A DNA stretch of 64,000 bases. It comes from Streptomonospora salina. GTDB lineage: Bacteria > Actinomycetota > Actinomycetes > Streptosporangiales > Streptosporangiaceae. Positions 33,603 through 45,006 of this stretch are shown piece after piece; the first letter of the stretch is position 1, and every line of letters starts with the position of its first letter. Made by a program: the position numbers and the translations under genes. The DNA lies in the NCBI RefSeq assembly GCF_014204715.1, contig NZ_JACHLY010000001.1, forward strand, positions 3,556,501-3,620,500, given 5' to 3'. The notes under the pieces are model-generated. The model saw nothing but the letters and a program-made list of their open reading frames with translations. It did no database searches and had not been told where the DNA came from.

Positions 33603-34829
33603 TCATCCGGCGTCGTGGATCTCGCGGGCGGCGCGGTCCTGCAGGCCGGCCAGCGCCGGAAGCAGCCAGTCGTCGACCGCAGCCATGCGCGAACCCGCCT
33701 CGGCCTGCCGGTCGTGCAAATACCGCGTCGCCAGGTCGATCAGGTACAGGGCCATGACCGTCGCCTCCGTGCCCGGGGCGACGCCGGCCGCGGACAGGAG
33801 CGGATCGCGCAGCAGGCGCGCACCGGTGTCCAGCCAGCGGTGCACACCCGGATGCACCCCGTGCTGCACGCACTCGTTGAGTTCGTAGTGCAGCGCGTCG
33901 AATCCCACGGGCACGCCGAAGGCGAGCCGCTCCCAGTCCCACACGAACGCGCGCCGCGGGGTGGCGGCGACGTTCCACCTGGTCAGGTCGCCGTGCCAGG
34001 CGCCGAACGGAAGGTGGGCGTCGGGCAGCCGGTCCAGGCACGCGCGCAGCGGAGCGGTCTCGGGACGCTCGCCCAGCGCCGCGATCCGCTCGGCCAGCGA
34101 CGCGCGGTAGGGGCTCTGCGACAGCGGCAGCACCCGAACCGGCTCCAAGGCGCTGATCTGCACTACGCAGCGCAGCAGCTGGCGCGGGGTGGGCCGGTCG
34201 GTCTGGGAGCCGACCGGCAGCGCGTCCTGCACCAGCAGCGGACGGCCGTTCCATTCGCCCTCGTGCAGCAGCCGCGGCACGGTGATCTCCGGCAGGCGCG
34301 CGTGCGTCAGCCGCTCCAGCGCGCGGGTCTCCGAACGCACCAGGCGCGAGGTCAGCTCGTCGACCCCGATCTTCGCGTAGCCCACGGTGCGCCCCGCCGG
34401 AGTGAGCAGCAGCAGGACGGGCTTGCGGTTGGCCCGCGGCGGCCCGACATGGACCGCGATGACCACGCGGCGGTCCAGCGCCGCCGACAGCGCGTGCTCG
34501 ACGGTGCGGCCGGGTCCCACGTGCAGTCGGTCGCGCAGCAGCAGCGGCGCCAGACCGCTGGCGAAAGCCAGCGTGAGTGCTGTCGCGCGCAGCCGCTCCC
34601 GGAGCGAGTGGCACTGGGAGAAGGCGGCGATCGCGCGGGTGGCGGCGTAGCGGTCGGCCACCGGCAGGATCACCCGCGGATCGTGTGCCGAGGGCACCGG
34701 AAGGTACGCGCGGGTCCCCGCGTGCGGCGAGCCGCCGCGGGTCCTCCGCGGCTCTCCGCGCCCCAGCAGCCCGCCGCACGGCCACAGCACCTCGGCCAGG
34801 CCGGTCAGATACGTCGTCTCGCCGTTCAC
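33603..34829 (-). CDS. APH/choline-kinase-fold phosphotransferase in polysaccharide operon
   Basis: 408 residues. The C-terminal two thirds has the aminoglycoside-phosphotransferase fold: Brenner-type catalytic loop HGDLTRWN and the metal-binding DWE in FVWDWERLAFG, plus a Lys-containing segment VGYAKIGVDELTSR. The N-terminal 130 residues are family-specific. GTG at 34829 overlaps the polymerase stop (GTGA) and follows GGAGGTGC by 4 nt, so it is co-translated. Position inside the operon suggests it phosphorylates a sugar, a polyol or the repeat unit rather than an antibiotic; it might add a phosphate decoration alongside sulfate. The substrate is unknown. Similar kinases occur in some actinobacterial glycan clusters. 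Confidence 0.75.
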   Translation of the reverse strand: MNGETTYLTGLAEVLWPCGGLLGRGEPRRTRGGSPHAGTRAYLPVPSAHDPRVILPVADRYAATRAIAAFSQCHSLRERLRATALTLAFASGLAPLLLRDRLHVGPGRTVEHALSAALDRRVVIAVHVGPPRANRKPVLLLLTPAGRTVGYAKIGVDELTSRLVRSETRALERLTHARLPEITVPRLLHEGEWNGRPLLVQDALPVGSQTDRPTPRQLLRCVVQISALEPVRVLPLSQSPYRASLAERIAALGERPETAPLRACLDRLPDAHLPFGAWHGDLTRWNVAATPRRAFVWDWERLAFGVPVGFDALHYELNECVQHGVHPGVHRWLDTGARLLRDPLLSAAGVAPGTEATVMALYLIDLATRYLHDRQAEAGSRMAAVDDWLLPALAGLQDRAAREIHDAG

Positions 34830-36334
34830 CGCGCACCTCCCGGCACGGCCGAGGCGCCGCCGGCCCCGGCCGAGCGCCGCCACAGCAGGGCGACGCCGAT
34901 CATCGTGACGGCCAGCGGCGCCGCGAGCGCGACGTAGAAGAACATGTACCAGAGCAGCAGCAGGATCGACAGCAGCGCCGCCGAACCCGTCACGGAGGTC
35001 GCGTGGCGGTAGCGCCACAGCGCCTGGGCGAAGAACGCGAGGAACAGCGCGGCGCCCACCCATCCGTTGGCCACCAGCAGCAGCCAGAACTGGCCGTTGT
35101 TGCCGATGGTGTGGTTGCCGCAGTCGGGGCAGTCCGGCGAGGGCCCGATCGCGATCGACTGCGGACTGCCCGCCATGTCCCGCGTCGTCCCCCAGCCCAC
35201 CACCGGCGAAGCGTTGGCGGCCCGCACGGCCGCGGCGCTGCTCGCGGCACGGCCGCCGTCGCTGTGCGGACTGTCGAGCCGCTCGTGGACCACGTCCGTC
35301 AGCGGCGACAGCAGTACGGCCAGCAGCGCGGCGGCCGCGGCGGCGCCCGTGGCCGCCACCGCCGCGGCGTTGCCCCGCCGCAGCAGCTGGAGCAGCACGA
35401 AGGCCGAGGACAGCGCCAGGCCCGCCCACACCGCCCGGTTCAGCGAGTAGACGACCGGGACGGCCGCCGCCGCGATCGCCGCGACCGCGATGCAGACCCG
35501 CACCCGGTCGGCGCGGGAGCGCCGCGCCGCTCCCGCCCGGCCGGCCGCCGGCTCCCGGGCCCCCATCCAGCCCGCCACCAGCCACACCAGCAGCAGCGAC
35601 AGCATGTTGCCCCAGGTGTTGGTGTACTCCCACGGGGCCTTCGGACGCGCGGACTCATAGCCGAGAACCTCCATGACCTGGGATGAAGCGGGGTGGATGA
35701 GGTCCTGCACGTAGGGGTGGGCGGCCAGCCCGGCCGGAAGCAGCAGTTCCATCGGCGACGTGAACTCGAAACGCGGAGCCGCCAGGCCCAGCAACCCGCC
35801 GGCGACGGTCGCCAGGCACAGCCACCCCAGCGCTCGCGCTACGTCCGTATCGCTCAGCTCGCGGCGGCCGAGGTTGCCGACGTAGAGGAGCAGGACGGTC
35901 AGCGCGAGATACCCGGCCAGCCGCGCCAACGCCCCCGCCGGGCCGCCGCTGCCGGGAACCGTGCCCGCAGGCGTGGCGCCGACGAGGGTGAGCCCGGCGG
36001 CGCACCACAGCAGGAACAGCGCCCACAGCCCGAACCCGGGCGGCAGCCGGAGGCCGACGGTCCGGTGGCGCCGCACCAGTGCGACGGCCATCGGTACGGC
36101 GAACACGACGAACGCGAACCGGCCCAGTCCCAGCGCCCACCACAGCGGGTACCCGGCCAGCAGCCACAGCACCGGCCATCCGGGGCGCAGCAGGCGGTGC
36201 AGCAGACGCGCCGGCGCGCTCTCCGCGGCACCGGCCGGATCGGGCCGTGCGGGAGAGGCGCCCGCGGCGGCCGCCGTGCCGCCGCCGGCCGGCGGGCGCC
36301 CGCCGGTGCGCACGGGGGACAGGTCGTCGGACAT
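34826..36334 (-). CDS. O-antigen ligase/polymerase-like membrane protein (Wzy-like)
   Basis: 502 residues, with about 11-12 predicted membrane helices after a 50-residue Pro/Ala-rich cytoplasmic start. The large outer loop between the middle helices (EFTSPMELLLPAGLAAHPYV through EVLGYESARPKAPWEYTNTWGN) and the later loop (VVGWGTTRDMAGSPQSIAIG, NNGQFWLLLVANGWVG) match the arrangement of the Wzy/WaaL family. It would join flipped repeat units on the outer face. ATG at 36334 begins 5 nt after the chain-length gene stop and lacks its own ribosome site, indicating coupling. Which of polymerase or ligase it is cannot be told from sequence; Gram-positive context favours polymerase. Confidence 0.85.
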   Translation of the reverse strand: MSDDLSPVRTGGRPPAGGGTAAAAGASPARPDPAGAAESAPARLLHRLLRPGWPVLWLLAGYPLWWALGLGRFAFVVFAVPMAVALVRRHRTVGLRLPPGFGLWALFLLWCAAGLTLVGATPAGTVPGSGGPAGALARLAGYLALTVLLLYVGNLGRRELSDTDVARALGWLCLATVAGGLLGLAAPRFEFTSPMELLLPAGLAAHPYVQDLIHPASSQVMEVLGYESARPKAPWEYTNTWGNMLSLLLVWLVAGWMGAREPAAGRAGAARRSRADRVRVCIAVAAIAAAAVPVVYSLNRAVWAGLALSSAFVLLQLLRRGNAAAVAATGAAAAAALLAVLLSPLTDVVHERLDSPHSDGGRAASSAAAVRAANASPVVGWGTTRDMAGSPQSIAIGPSPDCPDCGNHTIGNNGQFWLLLVANGWVGAALFLAFFAQALWRYRHATSVTGSAALLSILLLLWYMFFYVALAAPLAVTMIGVALLWRRSAGAGGASAVPGGAR

Positions 36335-36339
36335 CGGGA

Positions 36340-37992
36340 TCAGCGCTTCAGGGCAAGGTCGGCACGGTCCCGGTCGGCGGCGCCGTCCGGCGGCGCGGCG
36401 GACCCGTCGGCCGCGCCGCGTTCCCCGCTCCGGCGGTGGCGCTGTGCGCCGGACTCCTCCCGGTGCGGGTCGGCCGCACGCTCCGCCGTTCCGCCGCGCC
36501 TGCGCGCCGGCCCCCGCGTCGCCCGGGAGCGGCGAAGGGCCGCCACGGTTCCGGCCACGGGGGCGTCCACGCCCGCGAAGGCGGCCAGCGCCGAACGCAG
36601 GTCTTCGGCGCGGGTCGCGCCCAGCTCGACCACCGGGACGACGGCGTCGGCGCCGCGGGCCAGCGCGCAGGCGTCGGCGCGCTCGCCGGTGGGCGCGGTG
36701 GCGACGACGACGTAGTCGGCCTGCGTCCGCAGGCGGTCCAGCAATCGCGCCATGGCCGGGCGCTGCAGCATGCCGGCGGCGTCCGCGCCGCCGTAGTCGA
36801 GGATGCGCAGTCCGGGCGCGTCGGCGGTGCGCCGCTCCAGTTCGGCGGGCTCGGCTCCGCCGAGCAGCGCGTCGGCCAGCCCGGCGCCGTCGGCCGCGGC
36901 CGACGCGGCGGGGTCGGCGCGCACCAGCAGTACGTCGGCGCCCACGCGCGCCAGGGCGGCGGCGATGCGGGTCGCCGCGGCTCCGGAGTCGGTGCCGGGG
37001 GACACGCCCGGAACGAGTACGACGGCGCCGCCGCTGCGGTGCGTGCCGCGGTCGCCGATCCCGGCGGCCAGTCCCAGAGCGGCCCGGTTGGCCTCCTGCG
37101 CCTCCCGCTCGGTCTCCGGTGCGGCAGCCGGGCCGTCGGCGCGCTCCGCGCAGCGCGAGGGGCCGAGCAGTACCGCGGTGCCGGCGGCCCGCTCGGTGCC
37201 GCCCACGGTCCGCAGCCGGGGATCGCGCCGGTCCGCTCCCACGGCCGCCGCGAGTCCGGCGGCCAGCCCCAACACGCCGCCGGCGGCCGCCCACAGCTCC
37301 GGAACGGGAGCGGACGCCTCATCGGGCAGGGTGGCCGGGGTGATGATCCTGCCGGGCACGACCGAGGACCGCAGTGCGGCCAGGGGGCGGATCTCCTTGT
37401 TCAGCTCGGCGATCTCGCCCTGCACGGCGGCGGCGCGCCCTTGCCCGGCCGCGCCGCCGCCGTCGGCGATCCCGTCCAGCTCCGTGTAGCGGGCGTCGGC
37501 TTCGTCCCGCAGCGAGGACAGGACACGGCCGATCTTCTGGTCGGTCCGGTCCCGGCGGTAGGAGAGGTAGGCGTCGGCGAACGCGGCCGAGATGCGCCGG
37601 GCCGCCTGCGGAGAAGAGCCGGGATAGGAGATCTCCAGCACGCTGCTGTTGGGCGGCACGCCGACGTCGACCCTGCGCCGCAGTTCGGCGGGATCGGCGC
37701 CGGATCCGAGCCGGTCCGCGACCGCATCCGAGACCTCGGCCGACCGCACGATCTGCGCCTCGGTGTCGAGGTTGACCTCGCCGTCGGAGCGCCCGGAGAG
37801 TTCGCCGGTGAGTTCGGGTACGCCGGTGGGGTGGACGTGCACCGACGCGGTCGAGGTGTAGGTTCGCGGCGCCACCGCCAGGGCGGCCGCCGCGAGCGCC
37901 AGCCCGGCGGCGGTACACGCGGCCACCACGCGCCACCGGCGGCGCAGAGCGGCCGCCGTTTCAGCGAGGTCTCCTCCGGCGGAGGTGTCCAT
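36340..37992 (-). CDS. Wzz-like chain-length protein with degenerate tyrosine-kinase (BY-kinase) domain
   Basis: 550 residues. Two membrane helices (about 22-41 and 232-251) bracket an outer domain (YTSTASVHVHPTG, VDVGVPPNSSVLEISYPGSS, coiled RDRTDQKIGRVLSSLRDEAD), the Wzz chain-length fold. The cytoplasmic C-terminus (about 265-470) aligns with BY-kinases, but the Walker A region reads GVSPGTDSGAAA (329-340) with no GK[ST], and the A' motif VLLVRAD (354-360) starts with Val where Asp-containing strands are usual; the later ADYVVVATAPTGERADACAL segment keeps the fold pattern. It is therefore probably catalytically dead. An Arg/Gly-rich disordered tail of about 70 residues has no Tyr cluster. 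First gene of the minus-strand operon. Confidence 0.85.
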   Translation of the reverse strand: MDTSAGGDLAETAAALRRRWRVVAACTAAGLALAAAALAVAPRTYTSTASVHVHPTGVPELTGELSGRSDGEVNLDTEAQIVRSAEVSDAVADRLGSGADPAELRRRVDVGVPPNSSVLEISYPGSSPQAARRISAAFADAYLSYRRDRTDQKIGRVLSSLRDEADARYTELDGIADGGGAAGQGRAAAVQGEIAELNKEIRPLAALRSSVVPGRIITPATLPDEASAPVPELWAAAGGVLGLAAGLAAAVGADRRDPRLRTVGGTERAAGTAVLLGPSRCAERADGPAAAPETEREAQEANRAALGLAAGIGDRGTHRSGGAVVLVPGVSPGTDSGAAATRIAAALARVGADVLLVRADPAASAAADGAGLADALLGGAEPAELERRTADAPGLRILDYGGADAAGMLQRPAMARLLDRLRTQADYVVVATAPTGERADACALARGADAVVPVVELGATRAEDLRSALAAFAGVDAPVAGTVAALRRSRATRGPARRRGGTAERAADPHREESGAQRHRRSGERGAADGSAAPPDGAADRDRADLALKR

Positions 37993-38123
37993 ACCGGCCC
38001 GATCCTTTCCCCGGATACCACTTTCGGTGCTGCAACAAACACCAAGAGTAGTTGTTTTACGGTCACGTGCCGGTGATCCACACGCGCGTCCGGGAAATGG
38101 AGCCGGCCACTACAGAGGTTGCG

Positions 38124-38150
38124 GCAAGCCGGCTTGCTCGCTGGGCGAGC
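38124..38150. terminator. palindrome and hairpin between mfd/IS scar and the polysaccharide operon
   Basis: GCAAGCCGGCTTGC (38124-38137) is a perfect palindrome that abuts GCTCGC-TGG-GCGAGC (38136-38150). They could terminate transcription leaving mfd. The surrounding 386 nt (37993-38378) otherwise hold the operon promoter region (AT-rich patch about 38025-38055) and the IS481 remnant. Confidence 0.35.
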
Positions 38151-38186
38151 TGCGCCCCATTGCCGCAGCCGTTGTGGTGGCCGGTT

Positions 38187-38378
38187 CTATGTGGTTCCCG
38201 GAGGGTGCCTCTCCAGCCGCAGGCGCCCGGTGGGGGTCAGTGGCGCGTTACCGTGGCACACGAGGGCCTCCTGAGCATCGGTGCAGACGTGACATCCACA
38301 CCGGGATCAGAAGGCCCTCTTCTTGTTCAACCGCTGTTCGAGGCGTGTCGGCTGTTACCAACGTGCCAGGACATCACA
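38187..38378 (-). mobile_element. IS481-type insertion sequence remnant (left end and transposase start)
   Basis: On the minus strand, 38378 to about 38353 reads TGTGATGTCCTGGCACGT and onward, which resembles the terminal inverted repeat of IS481 elements (TGTnGTCCTGGnACGTTGG). About 90 nt inside is AGGAGG and a GTG start at 38261 encoding VCHGNAPLTPTGRLRLERH, which resembles the first residues of IS481 transposases, and the frame stops after 24 codons (38187). No more of the transposase is recognisable. The end lies 1 nt from the mfd stop codon. Assignment is from recall of family features. Confidence 0.6.
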
Positions 38379-42041
<3,663 letters not shown>

Positions 42042-42663
42042 ATCACCAGAGAGAAGACTGTGACAGGGATTGGGCCGTGCTGCGCTCCGCGGCGCGCGAT
42101 CGGGGGAGCGGTTGCCCGGGACGTGCGGCTGCCGGGTGCGGCGCACCGGACGTGCTCCGCGGCGGATCGGTGCCCGGCCCTCGGCGGGGCGACGGGCTCC
42201 CCGTAGGCCAGCCTACGCCGCCCGGTGCCCGCGGGTGCACGGAGTCGCGCATCCGCGGCGTTTCCCAGGTCATGCCCCCTCCTTGGCTCCGTGTCGCGCA
42301 CGCGGCGCCGCACCCGCGTGTGCGGCCCGGGCGAAGCGCTCGGATCGGGATCGGGATCGGGTGCGCCGGGCGGCGCATCGACGGCCGCGCGGCGCACATG
42401 TCCGCCGGTCCGATGCGTCGGGTCGCGGTCGGCGACCCGGTCGGCACCGGTCCGCTGCCCTGGCGCGACAGGAACCGGTCGCGCCGGGGCGGAGCGTATG
42501 GCACGTGCACTGATCACCAGGCACAACACCTGACCCGCCCGAGGTGTTCCCATGCGCGCGGCGTCGTGCTTCGGCGAGGGCGGCGGGCGGGCGTGCCGCC
42601 GACGCACCGGCGCGAATACGCTGTTGCGCAGAAGCCGCAGCGGAGACGATCAGGGAGGCCGGG
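42042..42663. other. divergent intergenic region between mfd and the APS kinase gene
   Basis: 622 nt. Open frames on both strands have Arg/Pro/Gly-rich random composition and no ribosome sites, so I call no gene. It contains three exact copies of GGATCG (42342-42359) and a possible -10 TACGCT (42617-42622), 42 nt before the TTG start. No other structure is evident. Confidence 0.45.
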
Positions 42664-44265
42664 TTGAGCGACAGTGGTGACCGCAGCGGAGGCGAGGCGG
42701 CGGCACAGGATTTCGCGCCCGATCCGGCGAGTCTGGCCCACCTGGAGCTGATCCTCAGCGGGGCGTATCCCCTGGCCGGGTTCATGACCCGCGAAGAGGC
42801 CGACTCGGTCACCAAGCACGGTCGGCTGCCCGACGGGAGCGCGTGGCCGGTACCGGTCACCCTCCCGGTGCCCGACGCGCTGGCCGACGCCGAGCGGCTG
42901 ACCCTGACCGACCCCGAGGGCGCGCCTCTGGCGGAGCTGCGGGTCCGTGAGCGCTGGTGGTCCGGTGCGGAGGACCCGCAGGACGGCGACGGCGCGCCCG
43001 GCCACCGGCTGGCCGGCGAGGTGCGCTTCTGCCAGCCGCCCGTCTACGGCGCCCTGCGCCACCTGCGCAGCTCGCCCGAGCAGGTCCGCGGCCGGCGCGA
43101 GCTCGCCGGGGACGGGGGGATCCCGGTACTGGCCGTGGTTACCGACCGCCCGCTGCACCACCGTGAACTCCACCGGATCCGCGCCGCCGCCGACGATACG
43201 GGCGGCGGCGCCCGCGCGGAGGTGCTGGTGATCATCGACGCCCCGCTGGAGAGTGCGGGAACGGCGCCGGTGGTGCTGGCCGCCGAACCGCTGCTGCCGG
43301 CCCCCGCCCGCTTCGTCGTGGCGACGCTTCCCCGCGCCGGTGCCGGCGGTTCGGCCGCGTCCGAGCGCCGCGAACTGCTCCGGGCTCACGTCGCCGCCGC
43401 TTACGGCGCCACGCGGCTGCTGGCGCTCGGCGACCCGGTGCCCGCCGGCGACGAGCTGCCCGTACCGGCGGTGCGCGCGCCCGATCTGGCCTACGACACC
43501 GCACAGGCGCAGTGGCGGCCGGCCGGCGAGGTGGAGCCCGGGGCCGCCGCGCGGCTGCCGGACGAAGCCGAGGTCGAGGAGACGCTGGCTCTGGGCCGCG
43601 AGCTGCCCGCCTGGTTCACCCCCGCGCGGGTGGCCGCCGAACTGGCACGCATCCGCCCGCCGCGCACCGAGCGCGGGCTCACGGTGTTCTTCACCGGGCT
43701 GTCGGGGTCGGGCAAGTCCACGATCGCCCGCGGGGTGGCCGAGGGCATCCGCAAGTCGGGGCGCACGCTGACCCTGCTCGACGGGGACGTCGTACGCCGG
43801 ATGCTGTCGGCGGGCCTGACCTTCTCGCGCGCCGACCGCGATATGAACGTGCGGCGGATCGGCTATGTGGCGTCCGAGGTCGCCCGCCACGGCGGTGTCG
43901 CCGTCTGCGCCCCCATCGCGCCCTACGCCGCCACGCGCGCCGAGGTGCGGGCGATGGTCGAAGAGGTGGGCGACTTCTTCCTCGTGCACGTGGCCACCCC
44001 GCTGGAGGTGTGCGAGGAGCGCGACCGCAAGGGCCTCTACGCCAAGGCCCGTGCCGGCGAGATCCCCGAGTTCACCGGGATATCCGACCCGTATGAGGAG
44101 CCGGAGGACGCCGAGCTGGTGCTCGGCACCGAGGGCCGTACCGTCGGCGAGTCGGTCGCCGAGGCGCTCGACGCCCTGCGCGCGGGCGGGTGGCTGCCGA
44201 CCGAGCAGGACCGCGGCGCGGAGAACCGGGACGCGGACGAGCCGCCGACGCCGCAGGAGGCGTGA
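42664..44265 (+). CDS. APS kinase fused to a degenerate ATP sulfurylase domain
   Basis: 533 residues. The C-terminal domain (about 335-515) is a complete adenylylsulfate kinase: P-loop GLSGSGKS (345-352), LDGDVVRRM, the RDMNVRRIGYVASEVARHG segment, and CEERDRKGLYAKARAGEIPEFTGISDPYE; it makes PAPS from APS. The N-terminal 320 residues follow the ATP sulfurylase layout (PLAGFMTREEAD; LPVPVTLPV-type strand) but the nucleotide motif QxRNPxHxAHE reads VVTDRPLHHRE (about 159-168), keeping one His only, and the GRDHAG motif is lost (LGDPVPAG). Sulfurylase activity is therefore unlikely; the domain may be structural or allosteric. TTG at 42664 has GGGAGG 5 nt upstream. It overlaps mazG by 1 nt. It completes the PAPS route begun by cysD/cysN. 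Confidence 0.88.
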   Translation: MSDSGDRSGGEAAAQDFAPDPASLAHLELILSGAYPLAGFMTREEADSVTKHGRLPDGSAWPVPVTLPVPDALADAERLTLTDPEGAPLAELRVRERWWSGAEDPQDGDGAPGHRLAGEVRFCQPPVYGALRHLRSSPEQVRGRRELAGDGGIPVLAVVTDRPLHHRELHRIRAAADDTGGGARAEVLVIIDAPLESAGTAPVVLAAEPLLPAPARFVVATLPRAGAGGSAASERRELLRAHVAAAYGATRLLALGDPVPAGDELPVPAVRAPDLAYDTAQAQWRPAGEVEPGAAARLPDEAEVEETLALGRELPAWFTPARVAAELARIRPPRTERGLTVFFTGLSGSGKSTIARGVAEGIRKSGRTLTLLDGDVVRRMLSAGLTFSRADRDMNVRRIGYVASEVARHGGVAVCAPIAPYAATRAEVRAMVEEVGDFFLVHVATPLEVCEERDRKGLYAKARAGEIPEFTGISDPYEEPEDAELVLGTEGRTVGESVAEALDALRAGGWLPTEQDRGAENRDADEPPTPQEA

Positions 44266-44999
44266 TGAGCACCGAGACCGGCGGATCCGCGGAGAGCGGC
44301 GGCACTGCGCGCGGCGGCCGCGTGCTGGAACTGGTCGCCGTGATGGACGTGCTGCGGCGGGAGTGCCCCTGGGACGCCGCCCAGACCCATTCCTCGCTGG
44401 CCAAGTACCTCATCGAAGAGGCCTACGAGACGCTGGAGACCATCGAGCAGGGCGATCTGGCGACGCTGCGCGAGGAGCTGGGCGACGTGCTGCTGCAGGT
44501 CGTGTTCCACGCCCGGGTCGCCGAAGACCGCGGTGCGGAGGGCTTCACCGTCGACGACGTCGCCGCCGGCATCGTGGACAAGCTCACGCGGCGCCATCCG
44601 CACGTGTTCGGCGGCGCCGAGGTCGAGAGTGCCGACGACGTGCGCGCGAACTGGGAGACCATCAAGGCCGCCGAGCGCGTGGAGAAGGGCCGCGGGGATT
44701 CCGTGCTGGAGGGCGTCCCCTTCGGCCAGCCCGCTGCCCTGTTGGCCTACGAGCTGCAGAAGCGGGCCGTGCGCAACGGGGTGCCGGAGGAGCTGGTCGA
44801 CGACGACGGCGACGGCGGTGGCGCGCTGTTCGCGGGCGTGGCCGAGGAGCGCCGCAGCGGCGCCGACCCCGAGATCGACTTGCGGTCGGCGGCGCGCCGC
44901 TTCGACGCCCGGGTGCGCGCCGCCGAAGGCCGCGCGCGGGCCGACGGGCTCGACCCGCGTTCGCTGACCCGCGAGCAGTGGCGCTCCTACTGGCGGTGA
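44265..44999 (+). CDS. mazG: nucleoside triphosphate pyrophosphohydrolase MazG
   Basis: 244 residues. Hydrolyses (d)NTPs to monophosphates, house-cleaning of damaged nucleotides. Seen: ECPWDAAQTHSSLAKYLIEEAYE with the metal-binding EEAYE, REELGDVLLQVVFHA with EELGD, and KLTRRHPHVFGGAEV, all in the N-terminal catalytic repeat; the C-terminal half is the weaker second repeat (ELDLRSAARRFDARV-type). The ATG at 44265 shares its A with the stop of the APS kinase gene (TGATG) and has CAGGAGG 4 nt upstream. mazG lying between mfd and eno is conserved in actinobacteria; the APS kinase gene upstream is the unusual guest. It converges on the SEDS gene with 7 nt between stops. Confidence 0.94.
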   Translation: MSTETGGSAESGGTARGGRVLELVAVMDVLRRECPWDAAQTHSSLAKYLIEEAYETLETIEQGDLATLREELGDVLLQVVFHARVAEDRGAEGFTVDDVAAGIVDKLTRRHPHVFGGAEVESADDVRANWETIKAAERVEKGRGDSVLEGVPFGQPAALLAYELQKRAVRNGVPEELVDDDGDGGGALFAGVAEERRSGADPEIDLRSAARRFDARVRAAEGRARADGLDPRSLTREQWRSYWR

Positions 45000-45006
45000 G
45001 GCCCGT

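Noticed and set aside
33603-34829. Antibiotic-resistance aminoglycoside phosphotransferase
   Set aside because: The fold matches, but the gene overlaps polysaccharide genes on both sides in function and transcription, so a resistance role is unlikely.
42342-42361. GGATCG triplet repeat as an operator or repeat array
   Set aside because: Only three 6-bp units in non-coding DNA; too short to interpret.
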